Assembly: GCA_014871385.1 (NCBI GenBank)
Contig: CM026431.1
Location: forward strand, 1,744,464 to 1,808,463
Source of the DNA: Ceratodon purpureus
Taxonomy: Eukaryota; Streptophyta; Bryopsida; Pseudoditrichales; Ditrichaceae
DNA: 64,000 nt
Direction of reading: 5' to 3'
Below, one piece after another: positions 24,792 to 36,887 of the stretch. Within the stretch, counting starts at the first letter, position 1. Every line of letters starts with the position of its first letter. A program made the position numbers and the translations under genes. The notes beneath the pieces were generated by a model. It was not told the origin of the DNA and ran no database searches. It was given only the letters and a program-made list of their open reading frames with translations.

Positions 24792-24982
24792 TTGGAGGAC
24801 GCATCTTAAATCTTTTGTTTGTCAATTATCGGCTTCTGGTTTTCCATTGGTCAGCAACCAAGAAGTCTACTAATATGCAATGGGTGCGTTATCGGTTATA
24901 GGTGTGTATACTTTATTATCCAGATCAAGGGTTTATTTGGAGGGACTGCGGTGCAAATGCTTATAATCAACATCATGTTATA

Positions 24983-25760
24983 TAAGGTAGAAGGCTCGAG
25001 AACAGTTCGGGCATTAAGAACCGCCCACTAGATGGGTGTGAAATGGACATGAGTTGGTTCTGAAATTGACTAGTACAGTTAGTGAATGAACCAAGGAAAA
25101 AAGGAAATGAGCCAATCATTCTCTTTGTTTTTCCCATTTTTATTTAGAATTGCAAGTGAACAGTTTATGAAAGACCTATTAGCTCAAATAGCACCCTCTA
25201 GGCTAAGGTCTTTAAAAAAATATATCTAATTCAGGGAGACTCAGAAATTTTGCGTTTAAAATTTCCACTCAACTGTTCTCAAATTATCTTCCAACCAAAA
25301 ATATAATCTGAAATTTCCCATTGACAGATTTCTTCACAGAGGGCAAAAGCTCCTTAAGATAGTGGTTGCCAAAACCGACATGCTCCAAAAACCGACCAGT
25401 AGCCTTCACCTAGCCTGTTCCTGAAACTGTGCAAAAGCATTCTAATTCCGTCCATGGCTGCAGAAATTGAGTGCTTGTGATTGGTGCAGAAACGTCCTAT
25501 TCTCAGAATCCAAGTGGTCATATTAACCATGACTCTATGGGCGGTTAGTGGCCCCCCTAGGGCTGAACACTCAAAAATTCATAGGAAATTGTAGACTTAC
25601 TCAAAAAATGATTTTTTTTTTGGGATGGCTTTGCACTAGCTTTGCACTCCATCCAAAAATTATAAACTTTTTCCACTACTGTTCCAAATGAGCAAACCTC
25701 AAATTTGGACGGTTTTTGGTACCACTACCTTAGATGGTCCATTTCCGAGCCTCTACCTTA
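24983..25760. repeat. Short TIR element b (TAAGGTAGA ends)
   Basis: The left end reads TAAGGTAGAAGGCTCG and the complement of the right end TAAGGTAGAGGCTCGG. Inner boxes AAGAACCGCCCACTA (near 25,015) and GGGCGGTTAGTGG (near 25,540) are themselves inverted, suggesting nested ends. The 778-bp sequence carries no gene. Confidence 0.45.
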
Positions 25761-26335
25761 GGGTCTGGATTTGAATAAATGTCTAGATCTAAATCACCTC
25801 ATAAATGTGACAAAGTCATTGAACAATTATTTCTGTAGGTTGCATTCTCTTAAAGTGCAACTTTGCAGTTTTAAGGCTTCAAGTACTTTCCATATCCAAT
25901 TATATCATGATGTGTTGATAGTGAAATTAATTTATTTTTTGAGATTATACTTTTTTCAACACATGAATCACATTTTCCATCTGTAATTAGCATTAGGTTT
26001 AGTGTTCAAAAAACCTCTGAAAGTTTGAACCACAGTGAGCCTTGTGGTGAGTCTCCCATAAATTATTAGAGACAGTCTTAATTCATGTCGGTCTCCTCCA
26101 AAGATCAAAGTTTCTCTCTTTGAGATGACATGATGCGAGAGCTTTTGAATGGTAATAGCAGCACTCATTTGTTGATTTTTTGTATTGAGAACAATCTTTA
26201 GGCTTTAAATTGCGATGGCAAACATTTAGCCTAACAAATTTCAGGTTCAAATACATAAGGGGTGAAAAAGGAGCTTGAGAGTCTTAAGGCTTGCATTCTT
26301 TTATGAATCCTAGTAATTTTAATGGTCTCTGTATC

Positions 26336-26732
26336 TAAGGTAGAACCGCCTATTGGCGAACAACATCCCATAGCCATACCTTAAAAATACATGTATTCAC
26401 AAGCAATGCATCACCTATTTCTGTACAAGCAAGATTCTATTCCTAAAACAAATCCAACACAAGGCATTCATTGATTGGCACAAGTCACCAAAAGGTGAGT
26501 TGTCTTTGTGCACGGTTTTAGGAGGGGTCTATGTACACAAATAGGTGTCTAGCCATACAAAACTTTGAAAATTCATAACTTATTCATATAGAATGAAAAA
26601 AATATAATTTCACTTCCATTCTCATATCCTAGTATTTGCTAATATGTAGAAAAAAATTCAGCCCATGCACAACTTTGCATCAAGGATATTTTCTCAAGTG
26701 TTCAAAAATAGGTGGTTCTAACTTCTACCTTA
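26336..26732. repeat. Short TIR element c (TAAGGTAGAA ends)
   Basis: The left end reads TAAGGTAGAACCGCCTATT and the complement of the right end TAAGGTAGAAGTTAGAACC, then ACCTATT: the same sequence with a seven-base insertion in one arm. Length is 397 bp, almost equal to element a. No coding capacity. Confidence 0.5.
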
Positions 26733-28523
26733 TGCTGATTGTCACTATCTTTTAGTTCTATGGAAAGTTGACTAGAAATTACTAGAAATTAGGGAATTGG
26801 AAATTTTATCGTTCAATGCACTGCTTTAAAGTTCAAAGCCGATGCAATATTTATAATGAAAATTTTGATGGCTCAAGTGAGCATCCGCAGGTGGTTTCTG
26901 ATACTATCTTTATACGTATGGTTATTGATGAAGTAAAGCTACAGTAACCTTTAAAGATCTGTAGAAGGTTGTGCTTGTTGTTTGCATTGTTTGGATGAGT
27001 CATGATTCATGAATTGTAAGAATTCTCAAGAACATACATTGTTAACCTCAATTACTGAGGTAGCATGAATTGCTTTTTAAAACAGATTCAAACCCAACCT
27101 GCAAAACAAACCTTTGTAAAAGCAATTGCAGGAGTACAGACTCAATACTCAATGATGCAATCTGAATATCTAATATGCAAAGTCTGATACTCTTTACCAA
27201 TTATGGAGTAAGCCAAGTGCCACATACTGCAATGAAAAGGTTCCAAGAGGTTCTGTTAAGTTTAATACTTGTCAAGTTGTTTGTTAAGATGTTATCACAG
27301 TACATAGTATAAAGTCCTCATGAAACGAATATTGACGTTTCAGGGATCATGTTTTCCACCTATTCTATGGACCACTACTAGTAATTCCTTCAAACAAATT
27401 CAATCTTTCTCAAACTTTCTTTTCCATTGTCATGAAAAGCTTTGAAGTTCCTTAAAAACAAATCCATTGATAAATGCTTTTATAATACTATTGGACTCTA
27501 CTCTAGTAATCAAAACACATTGTCACTAGCTAAGACTACTAGGCTCCTTTGAAGTCTATCATCATATCTCTACTATCTACAAAATATACTAACCTTCATT
27601 GAGCACGTTGAATATTGTTGGAATAGTTATAGGTTGTAGCTCTCCACCATGTACGTCTAGCACATGTTTATGTCCATGAAGATATACTCTAAGATAAGAA
27701 ATTCATATTATTCTTGCATAATAATAGTGACTCAATCTATTTGTTGATTCTTTGTTTTAAATTCAAGCTTTTATACAGACAAATGAATCACTATTCATGA
27801 AACATTGATACAGTCATTTTAATTGCACACAAAATCTACAATACTTGAGTTGAAGCTCATTGATTGAACCACATATACTCAAAGTACAGTACATGATATG
27901 TGCTATTTAAATGATAGCTCAAGAATGTTCAAATGAAGAGAGATTCATAAGTCAGTACAGTAAACTTGAATTTAAAACAAAGAATCAACAATTCAATCGA
28001 AGCACAGTTATCATGCAGAAATAACATGGATTTCTCTTTTCTTAGAAATGCAATGCACTGGAATCATGATGATGTTTTGGAAAACATCAGCCATGAAGAA
28101 AACTATATTATAGACACAAAATTAAGACTGGGACCTGATTCAAGTTAACTGCAGGCTTCTCTACAAACTGATCATAACCCTCTACAAACTGCAAACTGAT
28201 CATAAGCTTCAACTGATTCAAAGACAAACAAGTATTCCACTTTGTCTGCAGAACAGCTCAAGTAACTTGCCCAACAATGCCCAAGTCTAGCTGAATTACT
28301 TCTACTGTAATTAAATACTGGGGTTTAGAATCCCTGATACTGTTCTATTATACTGTTAGGTCGGTAACTATCCAAAGGAATCTCTAACGCTTGCTGCATC
28401 GTGCGTTTGTTAGAGTTTGATCGACTTAACACAATCGCTGCCCAACCATTCAGACTCAAAGCACTTAAGAAACACAGGCAAAACGTGTTGACAAGATTGG
28501 GGCCTTGGAAGTTTAGGATATTC
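26733..28523. other. Intergenic DNA, no gene seen
   Basis: Mixed AT-rich sequence; a 60-codon ATG frame at 27,966 has no recognisable feature. An inverted pair around ACAAAGAATCAACA (27,976) and TGTTGATTCTTTGT (27,741) suggests an old foldback element. Confidence 0.3.
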
Positions 28524-28781
28524 TCATTCCTGGGTCGTTCCGCTCTCCGGTTGATCCTGATCATGCAACAGGGAGTCGAAGTAGGAGGAGCCCAACTCAT
28601 CTTGAATGTCGGAGAGGAGCTCTCTGACATTTATCACTTCGTTGGCATCGCGATCCTCTAACGTCTCTTCAATCTGCTCGCGGACATTCTTTCCCATCTG
28701 GTCCTCGATCGCAGAAAGCAGTTCCTTCAGGTTTGTCCATTCCGGGAGATCGTCCAAAGCCTCAAACAGCTCGTCCGCCAT
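28524..28781 (-). CDS. Small acidic protein with an internal duplication, unknown function
   Basis: An 85-codon frame with a good plant start context (AAAGATGG). The product is strongly acidic and predicted helical. Two stretches are alike: LKELLSAIEDQMG (residues about 18-30) and VRELLSDIQDELG (about 52-64), each followed by more acidic helix, so the protein looks like two copies of one ~30-residue helical motif. No signal peptide, membrane segment or known family was recognised. The neighbouring minus-strand upstream region is free of competing frames, consistent with a 5' UTR. It may be a complete small gene, an exon of a larger one, or chance; the internal repeat argues against chance. 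Confidence 0.4.
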   Translation of the reverse strand: MADELFEALDDLPEWTNLKELLSAIEDQMGKNVREQIEETLEDRDANEVINVRELLSDIQDELGSSYFDSLLHDQDQPESGTTQE

Positions 28782-31700
28782 CTTTGTTGTTTAACCTTGT
28801 GATACGGGTAAGTATGATGCAAAACTTTCAACTCCGAGCTAACCCTTGATTGGGGTATCAGACTGTATCCTTTCGGCTTGAGCCTTGCGCCAGCGGCCTA
28901 GTCTGGATCACCACTTACTTGGGGAACAATCAACTGATAGTAAGACAAGCTTGACAAGCACTTTCTAATCCGGCGTTCTATTCAAGCATTTTCTACCCCT
29001 GTACTACACTCGGCGCGACCAACACAACAAACTTGTGATAATTTGGTTCGGTTCACTCGCTGTAGCATGACTACCACACACATTAGCCTGGATGAAGCAT
29101 AGGTAAGATGGAAAGAATTCTAGAGATGGAACGGATCCAGACAAAGCAACGCTAGCAACTGTGTGTTCTTAGTTCATAAAACCAATTTGAGCAAGATACA
29201 TGTTCGAACCTAGCAGCGATCAATTTCTTGAAAGTCGAGAGAAGTACTTTTCCCACCGGCCTCACACCTGCTAGCTTCAAGTCTGCACTGGAGCTCAGTC
29301 AGGGTTGAGACGAACGTCAAAACGAACTCAACAGGGTGGATACAGCAAAGTGAACCTTGTCTGCCTTGGAACGATCGACTTCTATCACTAGTACAACAGC
29401 TGCCTGAGATTGCAGGCGTGGGCACACTGCTTTATATTGTCCTGCCTGGGGAGTCTGGACCAATCAGGGGCGTGTACTGGAGCCGGCACTGTTCATCGTC
29501 GCTAAGCTCCAGGGACCTCGCAAGCCTTAAACACGCAGTTTAAAAATTACATAACTTTGCAGAACCCCTGCAGAATGAAGGTACATCTTGGCATTCCTTT
29601 GCTTCGAATATCCAGATTCCGTGGGCCCAGAGGGGCCTGCCCCTGCTGCATCGACCCATTCTTCACTTTCACATCTCCGCCCAATCGCACGGCAGCCTTG
29701 ACCGTCAAGCTACTCTAGATAGGTGAAACAAATCCCAAATAACTTAGGTACGGTTAAATTCTTCAGATACACGGCCTGCAGGTTCCTCAAGGGTATTTTA
29801 GCATTTTCTCTGCCCGAATCTGTGCACAGTGGTATCGTCAATTCTGAATTCTGATGATCATTTGGGCCGACCTACCCACATCGATTGCATTCAGCACCCA
29901 ATCGATTTGGGCGGTAGAATTGGTTCACCTTCTGGTAGCACATCCAACTGTTCCTCGAATCTTGTCTAGTCAGGGTAGTTAGGGAGTCTGAGGAATTACG
30001 AAATCCTCTGGAAAGTTGTTCTGGAAGTGCTCAATCGAAACAATTCATTGGTGAAGGGACAACTCTTTGGCAGGACCAATAATCGCGCCAACCACTACAA
30101 CCTCTGGAAAACGTTAGTTTCCCAATTGATGTTGATCCATTGCTCCGGAAGTGCCAGATATTTTAAAAGCCCTGTGGCTTTTGCAATCTCTGTACGTGTG
30201 CCTCACGCGGCAACTAGACAATTCCCTACAGCTTCTCAGATTGCCTAAATTGCAGCTCGTGTGATTTCTTGGTGAGCAAGGCTTCAAGGGATTTAGTCAG
30301 GAAATTACCATGATTGAGGCCTCTCACCAGTTGCGTCATTTCTGAACAACAGTCTTCCCTTCCGAGTTCTAAGATATTGTAACTACTCCGATGTTTCTAA
30401 TGAAGCTTCGACGCGGGGTTGACTTCTGGGGCCACGAGGAAAGTACTGAGTTTGACGAGTCCTTGTGTCGTATTTGGCATGTTGTCATTGGCTCGAATGG
30501 TTTTTTTTGGCACAAACCACACCATCAAATCATAAACTCACAGAGAGCCGGGACTCCCTTCACTATTGCAATAACTTAAGGGGACCGTCTCAACCACTTT
30601 TGCTGAATACAGACTCCCTTAGAACAGCCTTTTTCTCCCCCAGGTAATTTATTATTGGGTGCATTAAAAAAGTTATAATTTATAGTAATAAAGTGTAGCA
30701 GTAGTTTTCAAAAGATGGAAGGAGATACAGATGGCAAACCTGGGTAATAAGTCAATCGAAGTCTTGCAAATGTGTTAACTGTGGAACTCCTTTGCTTTGC
30801 TGACTGGGATGCGTCCAACAGAAACAACTGGTGAAACTTCGATCCTGTCGACTGCAGGCTGGCTTTTCGACATTGCACACATAAATTACAGGACATGGAA
30901 TTCCATCAACCTGACGCTTCCATGTCCGGGAATAATTCGAATTTCTGATTTGGACTAAGTCAGGTGGAGCAGGATGACAGAAGCTTGAGCTCTAAGCCGC
31001 CCGCCATGCCGAAAATCTCTTCGCAATCCCTTCTGCTATGGTTTCCGCAAATTCTCCCTGAAATTCTTCATGTCAATCGTGAGTCCCAGCACTAGAGGTC
31101 AGCAACAAGGAGACAAAGATGTATATCCGATGCCGCCATTCAAACAGCATCATGGTGATGTCATTGGTGGCAACAGAATCTTCGCTCTTCATTTGTAGTA
31201 ACAGATTCAACTCTTGAATCTTTATGATCAGCTGAGAATGGATCTTGAGAGGTAGCTTCCGCTTCGAGGCTCAATCAGCAGCAGCAAAGAGGGGCATTAC
31301 TCTAGATCTACCTCAGCATTGGATACGGTGCACCAGGCTGGTCTGGAACATGCCAACAGGTGCGTATTTGTCAAGGCCTAGCTACTTGCCAAAATATGAT
31401 GAAACGCTTGCTTCTGGGCCATGTGACCAAAGCTGCCCCGTACCCACGTGAAGCACCTACATTTCCAAAGTTAAAAATTTGTTTCGTATAGAAAAGACGA
31501 GCAAGACTCACCTCCACCATCGGACCTTTTTCGAAAACTGTTGGTCATTTGCTGAGTTGATTCTCTCCTTTCAACATAGCCTTCCAGGTGACGGTTACGC
31601 ATTACTGGAATCAAGGCTAAATTTAACCAGATCTACGCGACGGGATTGCGTATTCTTCAAGACTACAAGCCATTGGCATTTGAAAACACTGTTGACTAGG

Positions 31701-33233
31701 GCATAGCTCATTGGCTCCAGGAAGCACGAGACTTAAGTTAGATAATTATTGTTCTGTTCGGATTGGAGACCCCATGAACTGACAAAAACTTTCCTATTTT
31801 CCATATCAATCACAGTCTCCTAAGGCATTTCTAAGAGTCAAGTGCCAATGTGAGCCAGTTCTGTAAAGACAAGGAAATCAGTTCTGAAATCCACGGAAGA
31901 CCGTGATTCCTGAAAGGATCCAAAATAGAATAAACCTCAACATGCCTCCACAAAAGCCCTAACAAAAAAGCGAATGCCCTAAAATTCATGCGAACGAAGA
32001 CCAAGTCTTAAAAATCAAAGAATAAGTCTAGTACATTAAAAAAAATGTATCAACATCAGCTGTATAACTCGTTATAACTATCCGACTTCATCTTCCCTGA
32101 ACTATCCATTGTGTACACCGTACAAGTAACATTCCGACAGAAATCATGTGTAGTCAGCGTTTGTACAGCATGAGCTGGTGACTCGGCAGCCATGACCATG
32201 TAAGCTTTGATCACTCGAAATACCATGTAGTCATTCGTGTTAATTTTACATATATAATCATAACAAGGTGGATTTGAATCACTTAAGCAGCCATCATATA
32301 GACATTGGATGACCTCAAGATGCGCAGACCGCACATGCATTGGATAATCAGTGCAAAAAAAAAGGATAAACCACTTTCGGCTCCTGCACGTACGTACCTT
32401 CGGTAGGTATGACTATGACCAAGCCCAGCTTCCAGCTACCTTCTTAAGATATTGCCTGAAGAAGCACTCAACTGAATCTTTCACCAACAACAGTCAGCAA
32501 GGTTCCTGTCTGTCGGTAATGGACGATTCTGCTCTGAATGCCCCCACAATGAAACTTTGATTCATGAGACGTTTTAAGGACTTATCAGCTAGTAGTTGAA
32601 AATTTTGGCACTTTCACGCGTACATGTGCGGTCAACTGGGATTGCTTGGATTGTGAAAGACCTCAGTGCAACATCGACCTGGTTGCAACATCCTGTTCGG
32701 AAGGTGCCTCCTACTGATCTTAACTCATCTCCAGAGAGGATGGACTGCAAGCTACACCTGATTTTTTTTAGAATTGTCCGTACTATATTACGTAACTCAG
32801 AAATCAGGAGCTTTCCTGCCTTGATCTGGGATCTTGCCTACCTATCTTCTGGCTTCGGGAGACCAGGCTGAGAATTTCAAATTCAGTAACCATTGATAAT
32901 TTCTCTCTGATTCTATTGCAATCCCTGTTTCCTGGTTTGATTTTCAAAGGGTTAGTTCATGGATTTGTTTGGGGAAATCCTTTCTGGGTTGTCACGATTT
33001 GTCAACCGAAAATCACACGATCGACAAAATGATATCATTGAGCCTACATGTGCAGATAAAGAACAACGTTAAACGGCTACTGCCGTTCATGTAGAATGAA
33101 GAGCATTAGATCTGAATTTGCCTCCAGCTTAAAACCAGCCCCTCAACAACTCCTCAGCAAGAGTAATAAGTTATACAGTACATGCCTTTTCTTTGATTGA
33201 GCGATCGCCTTCCCTTCTTACACGAAACGGCCA
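28782..33233. other. Intergenic DNA, balanced composition, no recognised gene
   Basis: Composition resembles transcribed moss DNA rather than the AT-rich repeats to the left, but no frame shows a domain. Several short ATG frames (for example 32,056-32,340 minus, Cys-containing, 94 codons) cannot be supported. The last part probably includes the CHIP 3' UTR. Confidence 0.3.
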
Positions 33234-36200
33234 TCATCCCTGCTTGTATGCCCAACTATGGTCCTTCAGGTATGCCTGAACTGCTTCCTTGAGAGCCAGA
33301 TTAGGAACAACTTGGTTCGGATGGAGTGTCGCTCGTGTCAGTGGATCAAATTTGCCAACCTGGAAACACGTGACAGAAACCCACTGCAAAGGCATCAGCA
33401 TATCACTTCCTTTCTTTGCACTCTTACATGAAATATTGAATTGGTTGATGAATCAACACTGACCTTCCTGAGGTGCTCGTAAAGAACTGCCCTTTCATAA
33501 CTGACGCCACTCGGAGTAATTACTGGATCTCGAAAAATATCCATTGTAATTTTGCAGCACAGATACTCAGGTATCTGTTTCACACCAAGTAGCATTAACG
33601 ACCTGCTATCATGTTAATGCTATAAATCCGTTGTTATATGGTCATTGAGCGATGGTGGACAACTCACGCTTAATGAAATTTGACCTAGAATAAGAAATGC
33701 ATTCTGTCGGTCGATAAATTCTGAACTACCGATGGAAAGGAACAAGACAGTCCAAACACGGTTGGGTTCAAGAACGGCGGCACGGATGTAGCAGCTTAGT
33801 GTGTGTCATTTCAACATTTTCTAAGTAGCACCAGTTGCAGAAAGTTAAGTTACATCTGCCTTTATTATGGATGCCTCGAACTTCTCAAACTGCTAATTCT
33901 GCCATGGATCTTTCATACATAGCTTCACTGGTAGCAAACTCGACGCTTCTGATTCCTATTTTGAGCCACTCCAGAAATTGATGAGCCAGAAGCGACACAA
34001 AAGACAAGGTAAAGCGGTCTTTTCCACATTTTCAGTGAGTCAAAAGCGACAACTTCACAATCGTCGGGTTCGCTACCAGTGCTTGAAGTTAATATATTGC
34101 AAACACATAACATGAACATCGACGATGTCAATACCATACCTCCGCTGGCAGGTCCTGCTTTTGCGCTTTTTCAAAGACATCGGCAAGAGTTTCAAGCCGT
34201 TCTTGGTGATCCTTGCTAAGCTGGGAGAGGAGCTCAATTCGCCTTTGATCTGCACTCAACTGCTCATCTGTCTGCTGTTGTTCGCATCCGTCCTTTTGTT
34301 CGTCAATGAACAATATGCTGTCTGCATCATCAATCCGGGAAGATCCGGCAGCCTCTCTCACTTCTCTAACCCTTTTCTCAAATTCCTCCTTCATAAGAGA
34401 TTGACAGAACTCCCTGACAGATGGATTTATCAATGTTTTCGAGATAGGGTTAAATTCGAGCAATGCAAAATCAGATCTTAATTTCCCATCAAATTTTTGT
34501 TGAATCATCGTATTCCTCAGACACGTTCTGAAACTATCAAAATGCAACGAGCTTCTGATGCATAATAAGAAATCCTATATGCATCAGTTTAACATCATTT
34601 AACCTTCAGTGCGAAATGGCCAAACATCCAGCACATTGAGCAGTCTTACAACATTGTAACAACTTTCTAAATTTGTTGTTCAATATTAAATACACTGCTC
34701 AATAGGAAATTTTATAGCACAGAAAACCGTAGTGATACAATCAATGAACCATCCCCAGGTGTGGTTTGCTAGATTTTAAGGACTCAACGAAAGTCATCAA
34801 ATTCTAGGAAGCATAAATCTCCTTGCTATCAGTTGACGCTCGACTATTTTGTACTGTAAGGATGCAAGAGGTTTAGAATTCTGTTAGACGTTGAAGTAGT
34901 CAAGGATGATATATGTTGTTATTCTTCTTAGATAGTGGCAACTTTGATCCTCACAAAAACTCAGGATATAAACGCACTTTACTGCAGGTTGATGCCGACG
35001 ACGGATTGTAGCCCCTTGTTCCCACTCTGTATACCGAGCCTTGGCTAGCTCTTGCCATATCTCCACTACCATGTAGTTACCGGGTATTCTTTCTCTTCCA
35101 AGATCCAATGCCTGCAGCAGACACACGCATATTCTGTAACTTCTTGCATATCTCGGTTCCACGTGTGCAACCATTTAGACGGACGAGACAGAGCGAGATA
35201 AACTTGAGTACCAAGACTTTACTCAAATAGAATACAATGTCTTCATCCGAGTAAGTAAATGCCACAGACATTTGCCACATTCTAATTTTAACCTTTTTTA
35301 ATTATCAATTTTTTTTATAACGTAGTATGGATTGATAGTAGGCTGATATATTCTGTACGTAGGGCGAAACCTCAACAGTTGATGCAATATATTTTTCATA
35401 AACTTTTTGTTGTTGCAAACGATCTTAAGAAGCACACCTTTTCAAGCTCCTTCACAGCATCTCCATACTCCTTTCTTTGCAACAGCGCTAATCCCCACAT
35501 ATAGTGTGCCTGCAATGAAGTGACAAGAATTTAGGCCCCATGCATCTCTCAAATTCAATGGCCTATCATGATCCTTAGTACCTAATTTTCCAGGTGCTTA
35601 GAGTAGCAATATTCAACGAGTTGATTTCCACGTGTTGATGTATATATTACTAGTTTAAGCATTTTGATTTTCCTGCTCTAATAAAAAACGAACCCATTCC
35701 TAAAATACCGCACAAGGGTGCCAGAGCCCTGTTCTACTACAATACTTTATTGAATTGCTCTAAAAAACATAATGAGTATCTGGCCATTTCGTTTATACCT
35801 TGACAGACGTATTGTCCAGCTCCAGAGCTTTCTTACAATCCCCTTCTACATTTGCCCACTCACTGTCGAACAAAATCAGTGGCACAAAAGTGAGTAACGG
35901 AATCCACTGCTCCAGTTTGTTATTGGATTCTCCATGGCTCACATGAGCTATCTCAAGCAACTAGTCGAAAAATTGTTCTCAGGGTCGTTCTATTATGTAT
36001 CATAACATGAACATGTACCAGGCGAAACTCAGTTCTGAAAGAGGACACTGTGCACAGAGCACGAAAACCAGTGCTTTGAGCCGGAAGCCTACTCTCAACC
36101 AGAACCAGAACTTGCAGAGCAAGACCGAAAAGGACAGACACTCCGGACAAAAAGATGGCAGAATTTGACTCCGAAGTTTATTGACTTGCTTACTTGCGTC

Positions 36201-36594
36201 TCCGATGGCAGAGTGCACGGTTGGTCCAGTACACAGGCACATTCGGACACAGAGTAATTGCCTGCTCATAACACCCTATTTGTTAAACATTACCATGTGA
36301 TCTTAGAACTGCAAGTACCTACAAGTTTGGATATATTGTTGACGACAATAAAGCATGCTATTACTTATATAGGCAGCAGTCCGGTTGCCCAACTCATATG
36401 CAGGAAACCATCAAAGACTGGAGCACAGAATCCATGGTTACAAAGGTATATCGATCTGGAAAAAAAAATGGGAAGAGGAAGACCTCAGTGTAAGCCTCAA
36501 TTGCTGCTGCTAGTCGGTCCTTCTTGAAGTACATGTTACCCTGGTCCTTCAAAAGCTCCGCTTGTTTCTGCGGACTAGCCACCTCCCTCGCCAT
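33234..36594 (-). CDS. CHIP: CHIP-type TPR/U-box E3 ubiquitin ligase and co-chaperone
   Basis: CHIP binds the EEVD tails of Hsp70/Hsp90 with its TPRs and ubiquitinates their clients through the U-box. Eight exons with GT-AG borders were traced: 36484-36594, 36194-36261, 35799-35862, 35438-35509, 34978-35111, 34140-34527, 33464-33574, 33234-33359; all phases agree, giving 357 residues. TPRs occupy about residues 11-118 (DQGNMYFKKDRL, AITLCPNVPVYWTNRALC, VKAHYMWGLALLQ). The U-box is residues about 280-352 (PEYLCCKITMDIFRDPVITP, SYERAVLYEHL, VPNLALKEAV) and the C-terminus WAYKQG matches the family. The helical linker (119-279), mostly exon 6, is about 75 residues longer than in Arabidopsis CHIP (278 residues in total). 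It lies head-to-head with the DnaJ-type gene. Confidence 0.93.
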
Positions 36595-36686
36595 GTTTAC
36601 TTTTCTCCCTGTCTCCCCTCTCTACTCAACTTCGCCTAAAGATCTTGAGAGGGTAATTCGACATCATCATGAACATGTGACAATGG

Positions 36687-36887
36687 TCACAAATAGCGTA
36701 GCTCTAACTCGTCAACGATCGCAATGCACTTGATGACAGTGGACACTAACCAGACTCCGAGCAATACCAACCAGAATCCGAGCAACCCAAACGCAGCATC
36801 AAACTCAGGCCCCTGTTCCTGAAGCAGTGCTTTCAACAACCGGCTCACACGCCGATACTTCAACAACATCTTTGCCACTAAATCCAT
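36687..36887 (-). CDS. Candidate small membrane protein or upstream ORF before CHIP
   Basis: A 66-codon ATG frame sits 92 bases upstream of the CHIP start on the same strand. The product has a basic N-terminus (LLKYRRVSRLLKALL) and one strong hydrophobic segment (FGLLGFWLVLLGVWLV, about residues 34-49), consistent with a single-pass protein. No family was recognised. Because it may lie in the CHIP 5' UTR, it could equally be an upstream ORF that lowers CHIP translation, or chance. Confidence 0.25.
   Translation of the reverse strand: MDLVAKMLLKYRRVSRLLKALLQEQGPEFDAAFGLLGFWLVLLGVWLVSTVIKCIAIVDELELRYL

Noticed and set aside
32056-32340. 94-codon minus-strand ORF downstream of CHIP
   Set aside because: It has an ATG and six cysteines but no domain, signal peptide or repeat to support it.
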